Positions 15,879 through 24,112 of a stretch of 30,338 bases of DNA are shown piece by piece. Position numbers and translations under genes: made by a program. Numbering within the stretch: the first letter of the stretch is position 1; each line of letters opens with the position of its first letter. Under the pieces are notes generated by a model, which was not told the origin of the DNA, did no database searches, and saw nothing but the letters and a program-made list of their open reading frames with translations. This DNA comes from Ceratorhiza oryzae-sativae (taxonomy: Eukaryota; Basidiomycota; Agaricomycetes; Cantharellales; Ceratobasidiaceae), in the NCBI GenBank assembly GCA_030998015.1, contig JARWMV010000169.1, positions 1 to 30,338 on the forward strand, written 5' to 3'.

Positions 15879-16040
15879 TTAAACTCTGTTCTAATCCTAC
15901 GATTTATTCCACCAGCTACTCAGGGGCTGCCCCTGTCGTGGCTTACATTAATACATGCTACGACAGTGAAAGCAAGAAAAAAACTTTTAGTAGAAGTTAG
16001 CCTCGTAACTAAGATTAAATCCAAGTACCTAATATGATCC
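15879..16040. other. Intergenic, contains CTGTCGTG palindrome
   Basis: The unit CTGCCCCTGTCGTG..ACGACAGTG recurs at 26536-26576, where it reads CTGCCCCCTGTCGTG. No gene recognised. Confidence 0.45.
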
Positions 16041-16045
16041 CCTAT

Positions 16046-16163
16046 TCAACGGCCTCCCAATGCGTTACCAAGCCTGTAAGGCACGCCCTACGGGCCAGCG
16101 TATTGGGAGTGCCATTACCCCCCCAAACAATGCAGCATAGCTGCATCAGTTTGGGGGGTCAAC
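16046..16163. repeat. R4 + R3-variant hairpin pair
   Basis: Same pair as at 10785 and 12870; lies in the rps3-nad2 spacer. Confidence 0.8.
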
Positions 16164-16231
16164 GGTTGTTGTGTAGCACACGCCACCATCCGAAAGGGGA
16201 GAGGCTTGAATTTTTATTTCTTATATTTATT

Positions 16232-16396
16232 ACCCGTGCACGCCTGCGAACGCCTTGGCTTGCCAAGGCGGCCCTGGCGTGCGCGCGGCTCGCCGCGAAC
16301 GCGGCCTCGTTAACAATGCCCACGGGTCGTTGACCCTCCGCTTTAGCGGCTGAAATCTTGGGTTACACCTAAGATTTTAGCCGATAGAGCGGGGGC
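16232..16396 (+). repeat. R2b element (unfilled loop)
   Basis: Identical in plan to 11076-11240 and joined directly to R1 at 16397. Confidence 0.88.
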
Positions 16397-16568
16397 CCGC
16401 GCGCGTTAGTTGCTGGTGGGACTTGTCCCACCAACCAACGTGAGCAATCGCAACCGTTTGCGATTGCTAGTGCGCGGCATAATATCGATATTTAGCCGCC
16501 GGCTGAAAATGACGAACGGTCGTCATTTTCTACGAGGGAATCTTTAGGATTCCCTCTAACGCCGGCGG
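16397..16568 (+). repeat. R1 element, fused to R2b
   Basis: 172-bp form in the rps3-nad2 spacer. Confidence 0.9.
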
Positions 16569-16749
16569 ATATTTAAGGCTGTAATTTAAATTAGATCGAA
16601 ATTTGGGCTGACCGGGCCCTCTCCGGACTCCAATCCTCGCGTGCGTTCAGCGCTTAGGCCGCGCCTAAAGGCGCGATCAAAGAGCGCTGCCCAAGGGTCA
16701 CGGTCGGGTTAGGAGCCCTTCAGGGCTGAAGCCAAAAACTTATTATGGG
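16569..16749. other. rps3 3' flank
   Basis: Contains a GCGCTTAGGCCGCGCC..GGCGCG hairpin (R6-like) and a GGAGCCCTTCAGGGCTGAAG hairpin. The latter has the shape of a 3'-end hairpin; CTGAGCCCTTCGAGGCTGAA at 25603 is similar. Confidence 0.4.
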
Positions 16750-16890
16750 CTAGTTAGTTACTTTATGAGAAAGCCATACTTTAACTGAATAAGTACCTAA
16801 TTTATTTTTAGCAGTAAATGTTGAGCAATCACTTAGGTTGTTATATCCTTTTGCGAATCCTCCTCTTTCAACAAAAGTCACCGTATTTTT
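16750..16890 (-). CDS. rps3: Ribosomal protein S3, exon 3
   Basis: KNTVTFVERGGFAKGYNNL followed by STFTAKNKLGTYSVKVWLSH and TAG. This is the conserved C-terminus of fungal mitochondrial Rps3. The 3' splice site (after GCCATG) is inferred from continuity: ..LITQNIVP-KNTVTFVERGG. 47 codons including the stop, phase 0. Confidence 0.9.
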   Translation of the reverse strand, partial: KNTVTFVERGGFAKGYNNLSDCSTFTAKNKLGTYSVKVWLSHKVTN

Positions 16891-16949
16891 CATGGCGTTC
16901 AAATTTATCATACAGTTGAACAAAGATATTAATCCAAAAATGTTTCCAA

Positions 16950-17003
16950 AAACACCCCCAAACATGTGCAGCTACGCTGCATTGTTTGGGGGTGGTTTTG
17001 GAT
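16950..17003. repeat. R3 hairpin with CCAAAAACA/TGGTTTTGG arms
   Basis: TTTCCAAAAACACCCCCAAA..TTTGGGGGTGGTTTTGGA; near the 3' end of rps3 intron 2. Confidence 0.8.
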
Positions 17004-17296
17004 CCTTCCATTTCATCCTAAGATTGGCTGTGGGTTATTAGAACAAAATCAAAAAATTAGCAAGTTTAAAATTAATAATTACCATTCTCTGTTTCGATTC
17101 ATACCTGATTTTAATTTTAAGATTTCATTGAAACCTTCAGGACTTCGATGCTTCTTACTTTTAATAATGTCAGCTGCTTTTTTAAAATCAATAAAGTCTA
17201 AGCTTTTAATTCCGACTATTCCATACTTTTCGAAAAATGGTATTATTAAATTAACAACATCTAAAAATTTAGTAATTTGTATACCGACGGGAGATT

Positions 17297-17372
17297 GACG
17301 TCTGCCCCCCAAACATCAATCCTTGACATTTCCTAAGGAATTGTCAAGGAATAGCAGTTTGGGGGGTCGACG
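17297..17372. repeat. R9 hairpin in rps3 intron 2 HEG
   Basis: Nearly identical to 3645-3720, including the flanking GACGGGAGATTGACGTCTGC, which shows the unit is larger than the hairpin alone. Confidence 0.82.
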
Positions 17373-17436
17373 GTTTCACCTGAAATGTAATAACTCTTAG
17401 AAATAGTTACTACTGAAGGATCTACCAATTCAGTAT

Positions 17437-17647
17437 GACCCGTGCACGCCTGCGAACGCCTTGGCTTGCCAAGGCGGCCCTGGCGTGCGCGCGGCTCGCC
17501 GCGAACGCGGCCTCGTTAACAATGCCCACGGGTCGTTGACCCTCCGCTTTATTACCCCTGCCAAGACGTGCGCTAAAGCGCAGTTCTCTAGGCAGGGCGG
17601 CTGAAATCTTGGGTTACACCTAAGATTTTAGCCGATAGAGCGGGGGC
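17437..17647 (+). repeat. R2b element with nested R12
   Basis: Filled form (R12 in the CCGCTTTA loop), joined to R1 at 17648. Confidence 0.88.
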
Positions 17648-17819
17648 CCGCGCGCGTTAGTTGCTGGTGGGACTTGTCCCACCAACCAACGTGAGCAATC
17701 GCAACCGTTTGCGATTGCTAGTGCGCGGCATAATATCGATATTTAGCCGCCGGCTGAAAATGACGAACGGTCGTCATTTTCTACGAGGGAATCTTTAGGA
17801 TTCCCTCTAACGCCGGCGG
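17648..17819 (+). repeat. R1 element, fused to R2b
   Basis: 172-bp form in the rps3 intron 2 HEG, after the block IEGIALFLKS. Confidence 0.9.
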
Positions 17820-18130
17820 GACTTTAAGAAAAGAGCTATCCCTTCAATAAGGTCCTTCTCTCTAATATTTAAAATTATGCTAAATTTCAACCTTACGTTA
17901 TCGACCGCATTAGCAACCGAATTAGATGGGCTAGTAATAATTTGGAAGGAGCTTTCACCACTGGCAAATCCAGCCAGCCAATTTGGGTCACTGATACCTT
18001 TAAAAACATAATTAGGTCTATTAACAGGAACAATATTTGGGAAAGCTTTTTTCAAGCTATCGGAAAGACCCCAGTTTAGAGAACTTCTTAAAGCTACTAA
18101 ACTTAACATACCTTCCGATGTCAAATGTTT

Positions 18131-18302
18131 CCGCGCGCGTTAGTTGCTGGTGGGACTTGTCCCACCAACCAACGTGAGCAATCGCAACCGTTTGCGATTG
18201 CTAGTGCGCGGCATAATATCGATATTTAGCCGCCGGCTGAAAATGACGAACGGTCGTCATTTTCTACGAGGGAATCTTTAGGATTCCCTCTAACGCCGGC
18301 GG
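18131..18302 (+). repeat. R1 element
   Basis: 172-bp form joined directly to an R2 copy at 18303. Confidence 0.9.
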
Positions 18303-18556
18303 GACCCGTGCACGCCTGCGAACGCCTTGGCTTAAGCCAAGCAAGCTTGGCTCATATTGACCTTAAGGTCAATAATCAAGCCAAGGCGGCCCTGGCGTGC
18401 GCGCGGCGTCTGATTCCGAGGTACCCTGGAACTGAAAGTTCCAGGGTACCTCGCAATACCTCGCCGCGAACGCGGCCTCGATAACCATACCCACGGGTCA
18501 ACAGCATGTATTTATATATAAATACAATGCTGGTTGACCCTAAGCGGGGGGTATGA
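18303..18556 (+). repeat. R2 element, full form
   Basis: Full copy with the TATTTATATATAAATA hairpin and both nested hairpins; together with the adjoining R1 it splits the HEG between its two domains. Confidence 0.85.
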
Positions 18557-18777
18557 TTTCAAAACATTGTTTAAATATTAAAAAGTCAATTGACTTGGCT
18601 GAAATAAGTGGATATTTGTCAAAATGATCAACAATTACTTGCAATCCTTTAACAGACGTCACAGAAAACATCGCCAAGCCATTTTTAGATGTTCTGATTG
18701 TACCTACACCTAATGTGTATCTCAATTTTTCTAATAAAGCCATATCCTTAATATGTAAATTCATTGAAAAACTTATT

Positions 18778-19038
18778 GACCCGTGCACGCCTGCGAACGC
18801 CCTGGCTTAAGCCAAGCAAGCTTGGCTCATATTGACCTTAAGGTCAATAATCAAGCCAAGGCGGCCCTGGCGTGCGCGCGGCGTCTGATTCCGAGGTACC
18901 CTGGAACTGAAAGTTCCAGGGTACCTCGCAATACCTCGCCGCGAACGCGGCCTCGATAACCAAACCCCTCGGGTCTACGCGCATCGGCTGAAATCTTGGG
19001 TTACACCTAAGATTTTAGCCGATAAGCGGGGTATTGAT
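18778..19038 (+). repeat. R2 hybrid ending in the R2b terminus
   Basis: Begins as R2 but replaces the TATTTATATATAAATA hairpin with the GGCTGAAATCTTGGG..GATTTTAGCC hairpin typical of R2b, so it is a recombinant of the two subfamilies. It splits the HEG just after the first LAGLIDADG motif. Confidence 0.8.
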
Positions 19039-19493
19039 ACTTTCCATTTAGTTTTCATTTTAGAGCTTGGACTAATTGTAATAGTAAAGCAGCCCTCTGC
19101 GTCGGTAAGTCCTGACACCAACCACGGATTTAGAACAGGTTCTTGAATAGAAGTAGAAAATAGTGCTTTGTTTAACTGGTTAGAAGGGATTTTGAATTGA
19201 TAGTTTCTTTCGAAACCCATTAGAGTACACCTTAATTGCATTGTATTTATAGTAGGTCTAATGCAATAACTACCGTCTACTCGTTGCTCTTTTACAGCCT
19301 CGATTGATTGCGAGACTGATTTAGATCCGCGATAACCCATTTCATTTTCATTCATCCTATGGCTTGTTACCGTACCTGGGTAATTACTCCAGCCACTTAT
19401 AGTGTTTCCACTATAGCTTGGTACCATAGGCTTTAGGGTGTCCCCGGAGTTTGATAGTTTCACCCACTCAAGTGTCTTCCCAAGACACTCTGC

Positions 19494-19868
19494 AGGTACA
19501 ATGTTTTGAGTTATAAGTCTACCCGCTAATCTTATTTTAATTCCGTTAAGGATAGTAGCCATTTGAGTAAATTCGATTAGATTACTATTTCTATTTAAAT
19601 TTTTATTTATGACTGCTCGTGAAAATAGCATATCTTCTATTTTATAGAATTTATAATCTTTACCATTTAATCCAATAAGTTGAGCTAAGATTTTACTGTC
19701 TTTGAAAGGGTTGTATAATCTCACTAATTGCAATTTAACATTTTTACCGAATAATTTACTTAAAACAACTAATAATTTTTGAGTTCTAATAGAGTTAAAA
19801 AGAAATTTCTCAGTTCCTAAATTAAATAAGCTTGTAGTGTGGTGATTTTTAACCGTTGTCATCAAATT
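19494..19868 (-). CDS. rps3: Ribosomal protein S3, exon 2
   Basis: Encodes the central Rps3 domain: FNLGTEKFLFNSIRTQKLL, VKLQLVRLYNPFKDSKILAQ and ILNGIKIRLAGRLITQNIVP. The Gly-Ile-Lys..Ala-Gly-Arg-Leu block is the fungal mitochondrial Rps3 hallmark. The 3' boundary after CCT is well supported by exon 3 and P1 pairing. The 5' boundary (after ACCATG) is a choice among close alternatives, but it gives 375 nt in phase and an intron end (CCATG) like that of intron 2. Confidence 0.85.
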
Positions 19869-19967
19869 CATGGTTTCAAATTTATCTTGCAACTAAATAG
19901 TTTTATTGTTTTCTACCTCTGTTCATTCCGGACTTAATTTTTCTAATTTCCTCTAACCCTTCAATAG

Positions 19968-20062
19968 CCCCCCAATGCGTTACCAAGCCTGTAAGGCCAG
20001 CGTATTGGGGGGGCTATCACCCCCCCAAACAATGCAGCGTAGCTGCATTAGTTTGGGGGGTC
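19968..20062. repeat. R4 + R3-variant hairpin pair
   Basis: CCCCCCAATGCG..TATTGGGGGGG is followed by CCCCCCAAACAATGCAGCG..TTTGGGGGG, at the 3' end of rps3 intron 1. A near-identical pair at 22308-22420 sits after the matching GGAGCTCATTTGACA context. Confidence 0.8.
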
Positions 20063-20158
20063 AAATGTTAGATGAGCTCCGGAACTTTTTAGGTCAGCTA
20101 TTCTACACCAATCTAAAAAATCCAAAATTTTAAGACCCAAAAGAGGGTATTTATTACC

Positions 20159-20345
20159 CTAACCCTGTCGTCAGCGTGTACAAGTACACGCTGCTAGGGA
20201 ACCTCTTCCCCTCCGCGCTCTTTGATCGCCCGCAGGGCGGCCTAAGCGCGGAGTGCTTCGGAGCCGTCTGTGTACGGCTTAAGCCGCACACAGACGTCTC
20301 CTCTACAAGCGTGAAATTGTTGCACGTACGTGCAACAACTTCTAG
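20159..20345. repeat. CTGTCGTCAGCGTG + R7-tail + R11 palindromes
   Basis: CAGCGTGTACAAGTACACGCTG, then CTCCGCGCTCTTTGATCGCC..GGCCTAAGCGCGGAG, then R11 (CCGTCTGTGTACGGCTTAAG..CACACAGACG; GTTGCACGTACGTGCAAC). Parts recur at 27102-27175 (reverse), 29702-29789 and 25028-25060. It interrupts the HEG block before NKYPLLGLKI. Confidence 0.8.
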
Positions 20346-20469
20346 GGGACGGGTCAAGAATGGTATAATTTTATCACTTAAGTCTGAGAATCTTTTTTAT
20401 CTTTCTCAACTTTTCATGCAGCCCTCCATTGGCTCAAAAACAACCAAAAGAGGGGTTCGAGAATAAATA

Positions 20470-20567
20470 TCCAACTCTCTGATCGCGCCTTTAGGCGCGG
20501 CCTAAGCGCTGAGGACTCCTAAATTGGGGGTGATTTGCGCAGGCAAATCTACACCCCCAATTTGGGG
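20470..20567 (-). repeat. R6 double hairpin
   Basis: Reverse copy, near-identical to 15300-15395. Confidence 0.85.
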
Positions 20568-20583
20568 AAATAAATTTAAAGGC

Positions 20584-20755
20584 CCGCCGGCGTTAGAGGG
20601 AATCCTAAAGATTCCCTCGTAGAAAATGACGACCGTTCGTCATTTTCAGCCGGCGGCTAAATATCGATATTATGCCGCGCACTAGCAATCGCAAACGGTT
20701 GCGATTGCTCACGTTGGTTGGTGGGACAAGTCCCACCAGCAACTAACGCGCGCGG
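20584..20755 (-). repeat. R1 element
   Basis: 172-bp reverse copy cutting the HEG after the block MPSMM. Confidence 0.9.
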
Positions 20756-20997
20756 GCATCATGGATGGCATGATGTCTTTTAACAGAAACTGCAAAACAG
20801 CCAATGATTTTTGCGGAATTCGTATTTTGTAACCGTCCCGGTCTTTATTAATAGTGCATTTGAGATCCCATTTCTCATTTAGAGTTTTGGCCAATAGTTC
20901 GACTTCTTCTATTGTAAAACCTTGAGTATGTAATATTACTACATGGAAAGTATTACAAAAACTACCATCGTCTGCCAGCCAATAGGCCAAAGACAAA

Positions 20998-21108
20998 GGC
21001 CTCCCAATGCGTTACCAAGCCTGTAAGGCACGCCCTACGGGCCAGCGTATTGGGAGAGCCTTTACCCCCCCAAACAATGCAGCATAGCTGCATCAGTTTG
21101 GGGGGTCA
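20998..21108. repeat. R4 + R3-variant hairpin pair
   Basis: Same position in the protein (before LAYW.ADDG) as the pair at 12870-12982 in the nad2 intron 1 HEG, so the insertion may predate the split of these two HEGs. Confidence 0.82.
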
Positions 21109-21384
21109 AAGGTGTAAGCAGCTCTTTTATGTTAGCCGGAACAATTTTTTTCCCTGAAGAATAGAATAGTTCGTACAGCTCATTAAAACAAGGTAAAGAG
21201 TAAGTATAAAAGGTTACTCGAGAATAAATCATTCCCGTCACTTTGTGAGCTGACATATTAAAGACTTTAGGTTCTGAGCTGCAATAATCCTTAAATAGAA
21301 AGTACAAATGGTCTAAATAGTCTTTGTGAACAGTACCTTGTGAAAACATTAATCTAGCATTTACACCTTGTTTCTGAATGTTTA

Positions 21385-21456
21385 TATCGCCCAGGCAAAG
21401 GTATTGCGAGGTAGCCTGGACCCCAGAGGTTCCAGGCTACCTCGGAATCAGGCGCC
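21385..21456. repeat. GGTAGCCTGG hairpin in the LAGLIDADG motif
   Basis: GAGGTAGCCTGGACCCCAGA..TCCAGGCTACCTC followed by GGAATCAGGCGCC. The same hairpin occurs at 27837-27896, where it leads into R10. Confidence 0.8.
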
Positions 21457-21729
21457 CTATTAAAATATCTCTTAATTCCGAGGTTAGTGAAATGGATTCT
21501 CTTTCAACCTTCTTTAAACTTAACCGCCGTAAGGGTTTATCATCAGCCGGTTTAACGGGGACTAAAGACATAATTCCTACACAGAAATCAATAGGCTGAA
21601 TATATTCGGCAATAAGCAATAAAGCACTTAACAACGCAATAATTGTTATTGCGGTTTTGGCTTTTGCCTTTAAGATTAAGAAAAGTATTGCAATTACAGA
21701 ATTTTTGGAGTTAATAAATAAAATAACTC

Positions 21730-21850
21730 CGCTCCCTGGATCTCTAGAGATCCAGGAGGCGGAGTTAGCTACTGCCCCCCAAACATGTGCAGCTACGCTG
21801 CATTGTTTGGGGGGTCAATGGCGACATTGCAATTATTGGGGGTCTACAGC
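21730..21850. repeat. CTCCGC palindrome + R3 hairpin
   Basis: AACTCCGCTCCCTGGATCTC..GAGATCCAGGAGGCGGAGTT followed by an R3 (21775-21813) and a GGCGACATTGCAATTATTGG tail. Confidence 0.75.
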
Positions 21851-22190
21851 GGCTAACACGGATAATAAAAATTTGTTCACCATGTTGGGTTTTATTTTAA
21901 ATTGTGCCTATGCTTTCGCATTTCTAATTATTTCCTCCACTAGACTTAGTCTAGTTAGAATCTAAACATGTACGTTTACATACAGGCTACTACTCGACTA
22001 CTAGAATTTTAACCCGTACGAAAAAATTTTAGAAAAAGGCTGGATCCAATATAAGAATAAATTAGCTCTATTCCAAAAACCAAGAGAAAAGTTATTTTTA
22101 TACAGGATGGGTTTTACCCTGAAACTTAAATTAAACTAGGCTAAAGAATTTAGTGCTCCATCTAGCAAAAACTTTATTTTTGTTTGTTTC
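21851..22190. other. AT-rich intron sequence
   Basis: Inside rps3 intron 1, between the two HEG families. Contains small inverted repeats only (CTAGACTTAGTCTAG; CATGTACGTTTACATACAGG). No coding or core segment recognised. Confidence 0.4.
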
Positions 22191-22191
22191 C

Positions 22192-22285
22192 CCAAATTGG
22201 GGGTGTAGATTTGCCTGCGCAAATCACCCCCAATTTAGGAGTCCTCAGCGCTTAGGCCGCGCCTAAAGGCGCGATCTGAGAGTTG
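22192..22285 (+). repeat. R6 double hairpin
   Basis: Forward copy in rps3 intron 1. Confidence 0.85.
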
Positions 22286-22307
22286 GATTTGTTGTAAACC
22301 TTCAATA

Positions 22308-22420
22308 GCCCCCCAATGCGTTACCAAGCCTGTAAGGCACGCCCTACGGGCCAGCGTATTGGGGGGCTATCACCCCCCCCAAACAATGCAGCGTAGCTGC
22401 ATTAGTTTGGGGGGTCAATT
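22308..22420. repeat. R4 + R3-variant hairpin pair
   Basis: Follows the HEG block GQGAHLT, as the pair at 19968-20062 follows SSGAHLT: the same insertion site in two paralogous domains. Confidence 0.82.
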
Positions 22421-22561
22421 GTCAAATGAGCTCCCTGACCCATAAGATCAACTATTTGTTCAAATAACAATAAATCTGCACGTTTTTGAGTTAGAAGTGG
22501 ATATTCTGTAAAATGAGGTATTATAATATTTTTTAAATCTTTACGGTTAGCTACTGAATAT

Positions 22562-22733
22562 CCGCCGGCGTTAGAGGGAATCCTAAAGATTCCCTCGTAG
22601 AAAATGACGACCGTTCGTCATTTTCAGCCGGCGGCTAAATATCGATATTATGCCGCGCACTAGCAATCGCAAACGGTTGCGATTGCTCACGTTGGTTGGT
22701 GGGACAAGTCCCACCAGCAACTAACGCGCGCGG
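22562..22733 (-). repeat. R1 element, fused to R2b
   Basis: 172-bp reverse copy, part of the R1-R2b compound unit. Confidence 0.9.
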
Positions 22734-22944
22734 GCCCCCGCTCTATCGGCTAAAATCTTAGGTGTAACCCAAGATTTCAGCCGCCCTGCCTAGAGAACTG
22801 CGCTTTAGCGCACGTCTTGGCAGGGGTAATAAAGCGGAGGGTCAACGACCCGTGGGCATTGTTAACGAGGCCGCGTTCGCGGCGAGCCGCGCGCACGCCA
22901 GGGCCGCCTTGGCAAGCCAAGGCGTTCGCAGGCGTGCACGGGTC
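22734..22944 (-). repeat. R2b element with nested R12
   Basis: Reverse filled form; interrupts the first domain of the LAGLIDADG_1 HEG after VGTIRVDTT. Confidence 0.88.
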
Positions 22945-23572
22945 ATATTATTCGTAGTATCTACTCGAATTGTACCAACTCCTCCAAAAAATTCTGGTAA
23001 CTGGCCCAATAATTCCTTATCTCTGATATTTAATCCAACCCCAAATTGGGGGTGTAGATTTGCCTGCGCAAATCTTGGACCCTCCAGCCTGTTTTGTAAC
23101 TGGTATCTTTGTAAATTGAAGTAGAAAAAGAACCCTCAGCGTCGACTAACCCTGAGACAAAGTAAGGATTAAGTTTTGCTTTTTCATGACTTGATGTAGA
23201 AAAATTTGAACTATTTAATTGTTTAGAAGGGATTTTGATAAGATAGTTTCTTTCGAAACCCATTAGAGTACACCTTAATTGCAATGTAAATGCTACTAAA
23301 GCATCGCAATAACTACCGTCTACTCGTTGCTCTTTTACAAATATTGTAACTACTAAGAATAAACAAAAACATTTCACTAAGGTAATTAAAATATCTGACT
23401 TAGATCCGCGATTGCCCATTTCTCTTTCGATCATATTAAAACTTGTTACTATACATGAGTGATTAGTTCATCCACACATAAACTTTCGAATATGGCTTAG
23501 TATTTTAATCTTTAGGGTGTCCCCGGAGTTTGATAGTTTTCCCCATAATGGAGTTTTCCCAGAACTCCAAAC

Positions 23573-24112
23573 AGGTTTAAATCTTGACTTTTCAGTTGGA
23601 ATTGCCCCTAGAATAGGTGAGTAATCTGGGTCTTCTAGCCGCGCTAGAGAATGGGGTCCTTTTGATTCGGTGATCGGCTGTAGCCTTATTTGATTTTCAG
23701 TGTCGGCTAAAGTCGATAAATTAGCCGTGCTATGTCGCGGCATTGTCGGAGCATAGTATGATTTCAGATTTTGTTCTGTAAAGTAAAAACATAAGCTTAT
23801 TATAACAGTTCTAGGCGTAATAGCATAAAAAGGTGTGCTAATTAGAGAAGACAATCTAAGGTAAAAATTTGTTATAATTTTATTTGCTTTTTTTCTGTTA
23901 GCATGTTCCGTAGAAGCTCCTAAGGAAGAAAAGTTATATGACAATCCTTGCCCGGCATATAGAGAAGCCGAACTAAAGCTTGGGTTAATTACTTTTTTTA
24001 ATAGATGGCTTGTAGCCACATTATCAGGGCTAAACCCGATATTGCTTGGCTTAGGGTTTGGTACTGCGCTTTCAGCGCTAAAGCCGTTAGTTAGATTTGG
24101 ATTATTTTTCAT
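23573..24112 (-). CDS. rps3: Ribosomal protein S3, exon 1
   Basis: Rps3 is the small-subunit mitoribosome protein often kept in fungal mtDNA. Exon 1 is 180 codons from the ATG at 24112 to ..EKSRFKP. The N-terminus (MKNNPNLTNGFSAESAVPNP) is poorly conserved, as usual for this family. The segment KANKIITNFYLRLSSLISTP and FYAITPRTVIISLCFYFTEQ is the recognisable N-terminal KH-like part. The family call rests mainly on exons 2 and 3. A weaker middle part (PTMPRHSTANLSTLADTEN) is lineage-specific. The 5' splice site after CCT is inferred from similarity to intron 2; all three exons are then in phase (540 + 375 + 141 nt). Confidence 0.82.

Larger units (their letters stand above)
17079..19260 (-). 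pseudogene. LAGLIDADG endonuclease/maturase of rps3 intron 2, interrupted
   Basis: Two-motif LAGLIDADG protein. First motif LVSGLTDAEGCFTI (about 19130-19085), then MALLEKLRYTLGVGTIR and VIVDHFDKYPLISAKSIDFL. Then TSEGMLSLVALRSSLNWGL, second motif WLAGFASGESSFQI (about 17970), FSIILNIREKDLIE, and the C-terminal IIPFFEKYGIVGIKSLDF, HRSPEGFNEILKLKSGMN and a stop at 17079. The N-terminus is continuous with the frame of the intron core. R2, R1 and R9 elements break it at 18778-19038, 18131-18556, 17437-17819 and 17297-17372. The protein blocks lack other obvious damage. Confidence 0.85.
16891..19493 (-). other. rps3 group I intron 2
   Basis: Starts after a Pro codon (CCT). ACCT| can pair with GGGT downstream (P1 with U-G at the splice site), above a P2-like hairpin AGTGTC/GACACT. 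The core is recognisable by AAACTCCGGGGACACCCTAA, GAGCAACGAGTAGACGGTAG and AAGGTGTACTCTAATGGG. These segments also lie in an open frame (LSNSGDTLK, MGYRGSKS, VKEQRVDGSYC, LRCTLMGFERNYQ) that runs into the LAGLIDADG HEG, a layout known from other fungal group I introns. Confidence 0.88.
20570..21634 (-). pseudogene. LAGLIDADG_2-type endonuclease nested in rps3 intron 1, interrupted
   Basis: Relative of the nad2 intron 1 HEG and the orphan HEG at 763. Linker LVPVKPADDKPLRRLSLKK, LTSELRDILIG (start of the motif), then a palindromic insertion (about 21385-21456) placed exactly inside the LAGLIDADG motif. It continues GDINIQKQG, FSQGTVHKDYLDHLYFLFKD, SEPKVFNMS, TYSLPCFNELYELFYSSGKK and NIKELLTPLTP. 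A hairpin pair, then LAYWLADDGSF, ILHTQGFTIEEVELLAKTLN and KSLAVLQFLLKDIMPSMM, then R1. Inactive. It lies between the parts of the LAGLIDADG_1 HEG. Confidence 0.78.
20041..23300 (-). pseudogene. LAGLIDADG_1-type endonuclease of rps3 intron 1, interrupted
   Basis: N-terminal frame through the core (LRCTLMGFERNYLIKIPSKQ), first motif YFVSGLVDAEGSFST (about 23165), LNIRDKELLGQLPEFFGG with VGTIRVDTT, NIIIPHFTEYPLLTQKRADL and a terminal ..GQGAHLT (about 22430). A second-domain C-terminus, FSDLSDKIIPFL (about 20380) and NKYPLLGLKILDFLDW with SSGAHLTF (about 20130-20065), lies about 2 kb further on. The LAGLIDADG_2 HEG at 20570-21634 sits between the two parts. The second LAGLIDADG motif was not found, so part of the gene seems lost. 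Confidence 0.7.
19869..23572 (-). other. rps3 group I intron 1
   Basis: Its 5' end closely resembles that of intron 2: both follow a Pro CCT codon, both have a short P2 hairpin with loop CTGGGAA or TTGGGAA, then AAACTATCAAACTCCGGGG and ACACCCTAAAG. The block AAGGTGTACTCTAATGGG with TTTCGAAAGAAACTATC is shared with intron 2. It carries one LAGLIDADG_1 and one LAGLIDADG_2 HEG. Confidence 0.85.

Noticed and set aside
16750..16965. Frame at 16750-16965 as a LAGLIDADG C-terminus
   Set aside because: The residues FVERGGFAKGYNN..STFTAKNKLG match the Rps3 C-terminus and join exon 2 in phase, so it is rps3 exon 3; the upstream part of the frame is intron.
763..24112. Hairpins as translational bypassing elements (byps) known from Magnusiomyces mitochondria
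   Set aside because: Byps are short and interrupt essential genes. Here elements of about 40-255 bp interrupt HEGs only, and the nad2 and rps3 exons are clean, so pseudogenisation is simpler.
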